From Anaerolineae bacterium (lineage in GTDB: Bacteria > Chloroflexota > Anaerolineae > UBA4142): DNA of 15,096 nt. The stretch covers positions 17,526 through 32,621 of the forward strand of contig JAOACU010000002.1 in NCBI GenBank assembly GCA_026417715.1, given 5' to 3'. The notes beneath the pieces are model-generated. The model was given only the letters and a program-made list of their open reading frames with translations. It ran no database searches and had not been told where the DNA came from. Positions 6,725-12,291 of the stretch are shown here, piece by piece (position 1 is the first letter of the stretch; the number at the start of each line of letters is the position of its first letter). The translations under genes were made by a program, and so were the position numbers.

Positions 6725-7815
6725 TTCTTTCTCTCCTCCCCAAAATCCCGCTCTACTGGTCGTTCTATCGCTTCGGTTTTCCGAAACTCTTGCCGTTCAG
6801 CATCGTCATCAGTGTTTCGTTCCGATGCAATTCGCGTTGTCGCACTTGTGATGTGTGGCGCAAACCGAACGACGACCTGACGCTCGATGAATGGACGCGC
6901 GTCTTTCAACATCTCGGCAAGCCGATTTACCTCACCTTCACTGGCGGCGAACCTTTCCTCCGCAAAGACTTGCCCGAACTGGTGATGGCGGCGTACGATC
7001 ATTGCCGTCCCACCTATATCACGATTCCCACCAACGGACTCCTCACCGACCGCATCCGTGAAGGCGTCGCGCGCATTTGCGCGCACGCGCGCGCATCGAA
7101 CATCGGCATCAATCTTTCGCTCGATGGCGTTGGCGCGGAACACGATGACATTCGCGGCGTGCCGGGCAACTGGGAACGCGCGATGCAGACATGGCGCGCG
7201 CTCAACGAGTTGAAACGTGCACATCCGAACCTTGTGCTGAGCGTTCACACTGTTGTCTCACGCTTCAACATTGCGCGTTTCTGTGACATTTACACCGAAC
7301 TCCAAAAACTCGCGCCCGATTCGTACATCACCGAAGTTGCTGAAGAACGTGTCGAACTCGATACCGTTGGACTCGACATCACGCCGCTGGCGCGCGAGTA
7401 CGCGCCAATCGCCGATTTTTTGAGCGCGCAGGCGCACGCGACACCCGCGCGTGGTTTTGCGCGGCTCACCCAATCGTTCCGCGCGCGCTACTATCAAATC
7501 GCCAAGCGCGTGCTCAGCGAGCAACGCCAAGTCATCCCTTGCTTTGCAGGTTGGGCAAGTGGTCACATTGCGCCGAACGGCGATGTGTGGTCGTGTTGCA
7601 TTCGCGCCGAGCCCATCGGCAACCTACGCAATACGCAATACGACCTCCGTCCAATCTGGTTTGAACAGGTTGGCAACCTGAGGAATCTGCGTCAGCGTAT
7701 CGCTGCTGGTGAATGCGCGTGTCCGATGGCGAACGCCAGTTACGCGAATATGCTGTTGCACCCACCGACCTTGTGGCAAGTCGCGCGTGAACTTTTGACT
7801 CGTCCCAAAGTCTAG
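6721..7815 (+). CDS. Radical SAM protein with C-terminal SPASM-like cysteines
   Basis: This 364-residue protein has no B12 domain. The N-terminus is the radical SAM core with CNSRCRTC (C36, C40, C43) and FTGGEPFLR, the GGE motif that positions SAM, as in MoaA/PqqE-like enzymes. The C-terminus has IPCFAGWASGHIAPNGDVWSCC (C274, C292, C293) and CACPMANA (C332, C334), in the style of SPASM/twitch auxiliary [4Fe-4S] domains. Proteins of this layout modify peptides or larger substrates; the target is unknown here. The gene starts within the vapC stop. The segment GNLRNTQYDL is encoded by 2.6 copies of the heptamer TACGCAA (7625-7642). It closes the three-gene radical SAM series, and no small precursor peptide is obvious beside it. 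Confidence 0.86.
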   Translation: MILSLLPKIPLYWSFYRFGFPKLLPFSIVISVSFRCNSRCRTCDVWRKPNDDLTLDEWTRVFQHLGKPIYLTFTGGEPFLRKDLPELVMAAYDHCRPTYITIPTNGLLTDRIREGVARICAHARASNIGINLSLDGVGAEHDDIRGVPGNWERAMQTWRALNELKRAHPNLVLSVHTVVSRFNIARFCDIYTELQKLAPDSYITEVAEERVELDTVGLDITPLAREYAPIADFLSAQAHATPARGFARLTQSFRARYYQIAKRVLSEQRQVIPCFAGWASGHIAPNGDVWSCCIRAEPIGNLRNTQYDLRPIWFEQVGNLRNLRQRIAAGECACPMANASYANMLLHPPTLWQVARELLTRPKV

Positions 7816-7887
7816 CAGGGTTGGTGCCAAGTCTCTTGACGAGCGAATCAATCTTGTGGTGAGCGAAGCGAATCCATCGCCGCAACA

Positions 7888-7993
7888 ACTACCCAAAGCC
7901 CGCCCTTCGCTAACCTCAGGGCAGGCTCTACGCGGGCTGGTTTAGCCGACGGCGGTCGGCTTCGGGTAGTCGTCGCGGCGACTTCGAGTCGCC
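7888..7993. repeat. Branched palindromic structure upstream of nuoB
   Basis: An outer stem ACTACCC (7888-7894) pairs with GGGTAGT (7964-7970). Inside it are two side hairpins: AGCCCGC (7897-7903) with GCGGGCT (7932-7938), and AGCCGAC (7944-7950) with GTCGGCT (7955-7961, loop GGCG). A separate perfect triloop hairpin GGCGACT-TCG-AGTCGCC follows at 7977-7993. No T-tract follows directly. It lies between the radical SAM stop and the nuoB promoter and may end the upstream transcript. The remaining intergenic bases show nothing else I can name. Confidence 0.75.
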
Positions 7994-8010
7994 AATAACC
8001 GACTTTGAGT

Positions 8011-8039
8011 TTGTTTTCTCTGTAGCGATGTGCTATAAT
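8011..8039 (+). promoter_or_regulatory. Sigma-70-type promoter for nuoB, extended -10
   Basis: -35 TTGTTT (8011-8016), a 17-base spacer and -10 TATAAT (8034-8039) preceded by TGC, an extended -10. Transcription would start near 8046 and give a leader of about 30 bases with AAAGGA before ATG 8078. It is the best promoter in the window and indicates that the nuo genes are transcribed separately from the radical SAM series. Confidence 0.75.
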
Positions 8040-8077
8040 CCCAATTAGGCGAACTATACGCCATCAAAGGAATGACT

Positions 8078-8623
8078 ATGAATACTCAAGCGATACCAAC
8101 CAATCCACAATCCACGATCCCCGAATCGAAAACTGGACAGCCCGGCGTTGTCTTTGCTAAACTCGATGATTTGTTGCGCTGGGCGCGCACTGGCTCGATG
8201 TGGCCCCTCTTGTTCGGGCTTGCCTGTTGCGCGATCGAGATGATGGCAGTGTATATGCCGCATTTCGATTTGGCGCGCTTTGGGATGGAAGTGTATCGTG
8301 CCTCACCGCGCCAAGCCGATTTGATGTTCGTCGCTGGACGCGTCTCGCGCAAGATGGCGCCCGTTGTGCGTCAACTGTACGATCAAATGATGGAACCCAA
8401 GTGGGTAATCGCGATGGGTGATTGCGCCGCGTGTGGTGGCATCTACAACAACTATGCGATTCTGCAAGGTGTGGACGAGATCATTCCCGTTGATGTGTAT
8501 GTTGCGGGTTGTCCGCCGCGTCCCGAAGCGTTGATGGATGGAATCTTGATGCTGCACGAGAAAATCAAAAAGGGCGAACCGCGCGGACAAATTCGTATCG
8601 AGCAGTGGGGGTTGCGCGGATAA
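8078..8623 (+). CDS. nuoB: NADH-quinone oxidoreductase subunit B
   Basis: This 181-residue protein carries the N2 [4Fe-4S] cluster that passes electrons to quinone in the peripheral arm of Complex I. The ligand cysteines are C50-C51 in GLACCAIEMM, C116 in GDCAACGG and C145 in VAGCPPRPEAL. The GGIYNNYAILQGVD segment is also classic. An extra cysteine, C119, occupies a place that is Ser in the usual GACASSGG motif. ATG 8078 is preferred over ATG 8072, because AAAGGA (8066-8071) is correctly spaced only for 8078. No nuoA precedes it: the upstream gene is a radical SAM enzyme and a promoter lies just before nuoB. The next Complex I gene, nuoCD, is 1.7 kb away beyond three TA cassettes. Confidence 0.95.
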   Translation: MNTQAIPTNPQSTIPESKTGQPGVVFAKLDDLLRWARTGSMWPLLFGLACCAIEMMAVYMPHFDLARFGMEVYRASPRQADLMFVAGRVSRKMAPVVRQLYDQMMEPKWVIAMGDCAACGGIYNNYAILQGVDEIIPVDVYVAGCPPRPEALMDGILMLHEKIKKGEPRGQIRIEQWGLRG

Positions 8624-8648
8624 AAGTACTAGTCAACGGGAATCGCTT

Positions 8649-8975
8649 ATGCAAGATTTCTTGCGCCAGATTCGTGAACGTGTCAAACGTAAAGAATATC
8701 AAATCTCGGCGCATGCCGAAATAGAGCGCGAAGCTGAGGAGATAACCATTCCTGAAATTGTCGAAGCGGTGTTGACAGGAGAAATCTTGGAAGATTATCC
8801 TCAAGACCCACGTGGCCATAGTTGTCTGATTCTCGGTTTCACGAATGCTGGGCGCGCTATTCATTCGGTCTGGACAATCATACCCGATGGTCGTGCACGC
8901 TTGATCACGGTGTACATACCTCAATTACCCAAGTGGATTGATCCGCATACGCGGAATAGGAGTATGACCCAATGA
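8649..8975 (+). CDS. DUF4258 (RelE-like) toxin-type protein
   Basis: This 108-residue protein begins with a helix and YQISAHAEIEREAEEITIPEI, the 'sxHAxxRmxxRxI' segment of DUF4258. It continues with LEDYPQDPRGHSCLILGFTNAGRAIHSVW and LITVYIPQLPKWID, matching that RelE-like fold to the end. DUF4258 proteins are usually the toxin, encoded first, with a YgiT/MqsA-type zinc-finger antitoxin second, the same order as here. The 4-base overlap (ATGA, 8972-8975) with the zinc-finger gene strengthens the pairing. The start ATG 8649 follows GGGAA at 8638-8642. It lies 25 bp after nuoB, in the middle of the nuo operon. Ribonuclease activity is inferred from the superfamily. Confidence 0.82.
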   Translation: MQDFLRQIRERVKRKEYQISAHAEIEREAEEITIPEIVEAVLTGEILEDYPQDPRGHSCLILGFTNAGRAIHSVWTIIPDGRARLITVYIPQLPKWIDPHTRNRSMTQ

Positions 8976-9241
8976 AAGCCAAGAAGAGCAAACGAATCCC
9001 ATGCAGTTTTTGCTCAGGTGAACTTGAAGATACAATTGTGCAACATCCGTATCGCTGGAAGGATAAAATCTACATCTTCGAGAATGTTCCTGCGCAGGTG
9101 TGTCGCCAGTGCGGTGAAAAATACTTTGATGCATCAACCGTAGAAATAATGGAGCGTACCGTCTTGGAGAAAATCAAACCACAACGCACGATCCGTGTGC
9201 CCGTGTTCTCTTTTGGTCAACTTGTTGTTCAAACCAAATAA
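8972..9241 (+). CDS. YgiT-type zinc-finger antitoxin
   Basis: This 89-residue protein has two CxxC pairs, C11/C14 (PCSFCSGEL) and C44/C47 (VCRQCGEKY), separated by a strand-rich stretch ending ENVPAQVC. This is the zinc-binding N-terminal domain seen in MqsA/YgiT antitoxins. The second CxxC is followed by FDASTVEIMERTVLEKIK, and the protein ends with a beta-type RVPVFSFGQLVVQTK tail. There is no helix-turn-helix C-terminal half as in MqsA, which is usual for the short YgiT group paired with DUF4258. It overlaps the toxin gene by 4 bases. Any autoregulation would need another DNA-binding element, which I cannot see. Confidence 0.85.
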   Translation: MKAKKSKRIPCSFCSGELEDTIVQHPYRWKDKIYIFENVPAQVCRQCGEKYFDASTVEIMERTVLEKIKPQRTIRVPVFSFGQLVVQTK

Positions 9242-9322
9242 GGTCTTGTCCGATTCTTGCGAAACGACTGTGCGCAAAGAGCATAACTGTTCTATCCCCC
9301 GATCAACAGCCAAGAGGCATTT

Positions 9323-9398
9323 GTCACGCTGAGCGCAGCGAAGCGTCCCGCCAAGTGGTTTGAGAGATTGTTCGTTCCCTTCGGTCGCTCAGAATGAC
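9323..9398. repeat. Interspersed palindromic repeat (GTCACGCTGAGCG type)
   Basis: GTCACGCTGAGCG (9323-9335) and CGCTCAGAATGAC (9386-9398) are near-inverted repeats. They frame CAGCGAAGCG and a CCCTTCGG arm, a hairpin family I know as an interspersed repeat in many bacterial genomes. It fills most of the 195-bp gap between the zinc-finger gene and hicB; nothing else in the gap is recognised. Confidence 0.75.
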
Positions 9399-9425
9399 CG
9401 CTAGCCCCATTGGTTAGTAGCAAAC

Positions 9426-9430
9426 GGAGG
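9426..9430 (+). promoter_or_regulatory. Ribosome binding site choosing the hicB start
   Basis: GGAGG stands 6 bases before ATG 9437, which favours it over an upstream non-ATG in-frame start near 9410. Confidence 0.65.
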
Positions 9431-9436
9431 CGTGCA

Positions 9437-9667
9437 ATGCAGGTGTACGATTTCAAAGTAGTTCTCGAACCCGATGAAGAAACGGGTGGCTTTGTGGTGT
9501 CTTGTCCGAGTTTACCGGGCTGTTACAGTCAGGGCGAGACAGTCGAAGAAGCACTGAAAAATATCGAGGAAGCCATCTTGCTCTGTCTAGAAGATATGCG
9601 TGAACGCAATCAACCAATTCCGAATCCGCGCGGAACGCTCATTGGAAGCGTGGCAGTGACATTATGA
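9437..9667 (+). CDS. hicB: HicB-family antitoxin
   Basis: This 76-residue protein has the HicB partial RNase-H-like fold: VVLEPDEETGGFVVSCPSLPGC, then SQGETVEEALKNIEEAI and a LCLEDMRERNQPIPNP tail. No C-terminal DNA-binding domain is present, as in short HicB proteins. HicB neutralises the HicA mRNA interferase, normally encoded next to it. Here the expected hicA is broken (next entry), so this antitoxin has no intact local partner. The stop overlaps the remnant's ATG (9664-9667), which preserves the ancestral coupling. The promoter of the cassette is not clear. Confidence 0.85.
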   Translation: MQVYDFKVVLEPDEETGGFVVSCPSLPGCYSQGETVEEALKNIEEAILLCLEDMRERNQPIPNPRGTLIGSVAVTL

Positions 9668-9786
9668 TTCCGTTCCTTGTTGTATCGGCGCGTGAAGCCA
9701 TTCGCGCTTTTGAAAAAGAGGACACAGAACAGATATGGAGCGCAAGGTGTTTTATCCCCCCGACCAACAACAGTTGTATGACCTAA
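9664..9786 (+). pseudogene. Truncated hicA remnant
   Basis: ATG 9664 overlaps the hicB stop and opens a frame reading MIPFLVVSAREAIRAFEKED. This is the N-terminus of HicA proteins ('lPvvSgREaIRAFEKlGf'). Homology ends after about 19 codons, near 9720. The catalytic 'RQkGSHhil' segment with its His is missing, and the frame runs into the next gene's sequence and stops at TAA 9784-9786. It therefore cannot make a working mRNA interferase. The junction lies just upstream of the next cassette's start (9735), as if that cassette had replaced the rest of hicA. Confidence 0.75.
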
Positions 9787-9962
9787 TTGAACGGATCGAA
9801 ACAAACCTTAAAGAACTTAGACAACTCCTCACGCATTACTCAGCCATCCCATCCAAACGGCGTGCCAAGTCGCTGTACGGCATTTTTCCGCGCACGCGCA
9901 TCACTTTGAACGATTTTCGTGAAGCACGACAAAGTTGGTCACGTCGCATAGAGAAGGCATAG
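9735..9962 (+). CDS. Putative antitoxin of VapC cassette 3
   Basis: This 75-residue protein is encoded directly before the PIN toxin (stop 9960-9962, toxin ATG 9963). It has a helical, coiled-coil-like middle (LYDLIERIETNLKELRQLL). The C-terminal block SLYGIFPRTRITLNDFREARQSW is of the type found in antitoxins of PIN toxins, where 'slrGif..g..iteedfeear' binds the toxin. The 5' end overlaps the hicA remnant in a different frame. No good ribosome site stands before ATG 9735, so translation may depend on coupling with hicB/hicA or start at another codon. No DNA-binding fold is recognised. Confidence 0.75.
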   Translation: MERKVFYPPDQQQLYDLIERIETNLKELRQLLTHYSAIPSKRRAKSLYGIFPRTRITLNDFREARQSWSRRIEKA

Positions 9963-10352
9963 ATGTTGTACGTTCCTGACACGCATGCTCTTGTTTGGTA
10001 TGTGACTGCTGATAAGCAACTTGGCAAATATGCCAAAGCCGCGCTCGCGTCGGTAGATACCGGAAAGAATCAGGCAGTTATCTCGGTCATTGTGTTGGCA
10101 GAGATGATGTATCTGGAGGAACGCGAGCGAATCAAAGTCAGACTAAACGTTCTGATCGAGCACCTACGCTCAAATCCCAACTACATCATTGCACCGTTGA
10201 CACTGGAAACGGTTCTGCTAGCGCAAAGGATAAAAGGCGTACCTGAGTTATTTGACCGAATGATTGTAGCGACAGCGTTAGAGTACAATGCCACTCTGCT
10301 GACCCGTGATTCGGTTTTTCAAGGCGTATCTGAAGTGAAAATACTTTGGTAG
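9963..10352 (+). CDS. VapC-type PIN-domain toxin (cassette 3)
   Basis: This 129-residue PIN protein starts MLYVPDTHALVWYVT, the 'DTHaLlW' form of the family. Acidic residues are D6, E47 (LAEMMYLEE), D98 (ELFDRMIVATAL) and D116 (LLTRDSVFQ), so the active site looks intact. It follows the antitoxin without a gap, with AGAAGG just upstream as ribosome site. The next gene, nuoCD, begins 8 bp after its stop, so toxin and respiratory subunit are probably on one transcript. RNA target unknown; RNase activity is inferred from the family. Confidence 0.88.
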   Translation: MLYVPDTHALVWYVTADKQLGKYAKAALASVDTGKNQAVISVIVLAEMMYLEERERIKVRLNVLIEHLRSNPNYIIAPLTLETVLLAQRIKGVPELFDRMIVATALEYNATLLTRDSVFQGVSEVKILW

Positions 10353-10360
10353 GATTGGCG

Positions 10361-12157
10361 ATGGCGACAATTGAGACTGTAATCACCAAACTACGCGAAC
10401 GCTTTCCGAACGCGATTCAAAACGTCACTGAATTTCGCGGTGAGACGATGGTCACGCTCACGCGCGAAGCGCTCGTGGATGTGGCGCGCTTTTTGCGCGA
10501 TGACCCCGACTTGCAATTCAATCTGCTCCTTGACATCACCGCGCTCGACTGGTTGCCGCGCGAACCGCGCTTTGAAGTGCTCTACTATTTCCTCTCGATG
10601 CGCAACAACCTGCGCTTGCGCGCGCGCGTGCCACTATACAGTCACGATACGAACGTCCCTTCGCTCACGGCGGTTTATCCGGGTGCGAACTTTTACGAGC
10701 GCGAAGTGTACGATTTGTTCGGCATCACGTTCTTGTACCATCCCTTCTTGCGACGCATCCTCCTGCCCGATTACACGACGGGGCATCCCCTCCGCAAAGA
10801 TCATCCGCTCGGTTACGAACCCGTCGAGTTCACGCACACGTACGACGAAATTCAACCGACGAAACCGAATGCCGAACCGCCGCCGCGCCCGCGCCGACTC
10901 ATCGGTAGTGTGGGTGGCGCGGTCACCGAAATTCCGTTGACAGTCACCGAACCTGCCACACCTTGGTCGGGCGCGCAGACCGAAACGCTGCTAATCAATA
11001 TGGGACCGCATCATCCCTCCACACACGGCGTTTTGCGCGTCGCGCTCGAAGTGGACGGCGAAAAAATCGTCAACGCAATGCCGGACATTGGTTACTTGCA
11101 CACAGGCATCGAAAAGAACGCGGAATACAAGACGTATCTTAAAGCGATTCCGCTGTTCGATCGAATGGATTACTTTGCCACGTTCTTCAATGTTCTGGCA
11201 TACTGCCTCGCCATCGAAAAATTGATGGAGGTGGATGTGCCCGAACGCGCGCAAATCGCGCGCGTGATTTTGTGCGAAATCCAGCGCATTCAATCGCATC
11301 TCGTTGCCGTCGGTTCGCAAGCGATGGACATTGGCGCGGTGACGGTGATGACGTACGCGTTCCGCGAACGCGAAGCCGCGCTCGATATTTTCGAGATGGT
11401 GAGCGGCGCGCGGATGATGACATCGTACTTTCGTTTTGGTGGCTTGGCGGAAGACTTGCCCGCTGGTTTTTCCGATGCGGTGCGCGCGTTCGTCAAGATG
11501 ATTCCGCCGCGCCTCAAAGAGTACGAAGACCTGCTGAACAAGAATCCGATTTGGTTGATGCGCACGCGCGGCATCGCCGAGTACACGGCTGAGCAAGCCA
11601 TTGCGCACAGCGTCACAGGTCCGATGTTACGCGCCGCTGGTGTCAAGTGGGACTTGCGCAAAGTATCGCCGTACTGTGGCTATGAGCAGTACGATTTCGA
11701 TGTGGTGACAGGTACGCGCGCCAAAGCCGATGTGCTCGAGTGCTACTATGTGCGAATGGAAGAGATGCGGCAATCGCTCCGCATCATTGAGCAAGCGTTG
11801 AAGAAATTGGAAAAGACGAAAGGGCAACCGTACATCACGAACAATCGCAAAGTCGCACCGCCGCCCAAACACGAATTGCAACATTCGATGGAGGCGGTCA
11901 TTCATCATTTCAAGTTGTGGACGGAGGGTATCACGCCTCCTGCTGGCTTGGTGTACGCCGCTGTCGAGTCGCCGCGCGGCGAACTGGGCTTTCTCGTTTC
12001 GAGCAACGGCACGAATCATCCGCATCGCGTTCACGTGCGCACACCATCGTTCGCCAATCTGCAAATGCTCCCACTCATTTCCAAAGGGTACTACATCGCC
12101 GACCTCGTGGGCATTATCGCGATGACGGATATTATTTTGGGGGATGTGGATCGGTAA
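10361..12157 (+). CDS. nuoCD: Fused NADH-quinone oxidoreductase subunit C/D
   Basis: This 598-residue fusion has a NuoC (30-kDa) domain at about residues 1-150 (DITALDW, LTAVYPGANFYEREVYDLFGI, LRKDHPLGYEPVEF). A proline-rich linker (about 155-205) leads to a NuoD (49-kDa) domain from about 208 to the end (MGPHHPSTHGVLR, GYLHTGIEK, RVILCEIQRIQSHL, PRGELGF, ending LGDVDR). Quinone-site residues known from the Thermus enzyme are kept: the His of PSTHG (H222) and the Tyr of RMDY (Y271). There are no CxxC pairs for a Ni-Fe centre, so it is Complex I rather than a hydrogenase. The start ATG 10361 has TAGGAT upstream. No nuoE, nuoF or membrane-arm gene follows within the window. Confidence 0.95.
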   Translation: MATIETVITKLRERFPNAIQNVTEFRGETMVTLTREALVDVARFLRDDPDLQFNLLLDITALDWLPREPRFEVLYYFLSMRNNLRLRARVPLYSHDTNVPSLTAVYPGANFYEREVYDLFGITFLYHPFLRRILLPDYTTGHPLRKDHPLGYEPVEFTHTYDEIQPTKPNAEPPPRPRRLIGSVGGAVTEIPLTVTEPATPWSGAQTETLLINMGPHHPSTHGVLRVALEVDGEKIVNAMPDIGYLHTGIEKNAEYKTYLKAIPLFDRMDYFATFFNVLAYCLAIEKLMEVDVPERAQIARVILCEIQRIQSHLVAVGSQAMDIGAVTVMTYAFREREAALDIFEMVSGARMMTSYFRFGGLAEDLPAGFSDAVRAFVKMIPPRLKEYEDLLNKNPIWLMRTRGIAEYTAEQAIAHSVTGPMLRAAGVKWDLRKVSPYCGYEQYDFDVVTGTRAKADVLECYYVRMEEMRQSLRIIEQALKKLEKTKGQPYITNNRKVAPPPKHELQHSMEAVIHHFKLWTEGITPPAGLVYAAVESPRGELGFLVSSNGTNHPHRVHVRTPSFANLQMLPLISKGYYIADLVGIIAMTDIILGDVDR

Positions 12158-12163
12158 TCAATC

Positions 12164-12280
12164 GCCCCCGAATACAATTCGGGGGCTAGCACAGATGGAA
12201 AACCCGATACAATCGGGTTAGAGCAATCGGTTTTTAACCGATTTCCACTTTTGTTAGCCGCCGATTTCCAATCGGCGGCT
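12164..12280. repeat. Array of four triloop hairpins
   Basis: Four perfect hairpins in a row, each with a 3-base loop: GCCCCCGAAT-ACA-mirror (12164-12186, 10-bp stem); AACCCGAT-ACA-mirror (12201-12219, 8 bp); AATCGGTT-TTT-mirror (12225-12243, 8 bp); AGCCGCCGATT-TCC-mirror (12256-12280, 11 bp). All share a CCGA/TCGG core. They fill the 134 bp between nuoCD and the TIR-NACHT gene and probably stop or shield transcripts. No strong T-tract follows any of them. Confidence 0.9.
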
Positions 12281-12291
12281 GAGCATCGAGT

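Noticed and set aside
8072..8077. ATG 8072 as the nuoB start
   Set aside because: The ribosome site AAAGGA directly abuts it with no spacing; ATG 8078 is properly spaced.
10346..10360. TTG 10346 as the nuoCD start
   Set aside because: It overlaps the end of vapC and lacks a ribosome site; ATG 10361 follows TAGGAT at good distance.
10361..12157. Group 4 [NiFe]-hydrogenase-like large subunit instead of NuoCD
   Set aside because: The N- and C-terminal CxxC pairs that bind Ni-Fe are absent, and the sequence keeps Complex I quinone-site residues.
12164..12280. CRISPR array
   Set aside because: The units are four different hairpins without identical repeats or regular spacers; no cas gene is present.
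12185..12291. A promoter for the TIR-NACHT gene, using TACAAT (12208-12213) or TTGTTA (12251-12256)
   Set aside because: Neither has a matching partner box at 16-18 bases; TACAAT is simply part of the hairpin stem and loop.
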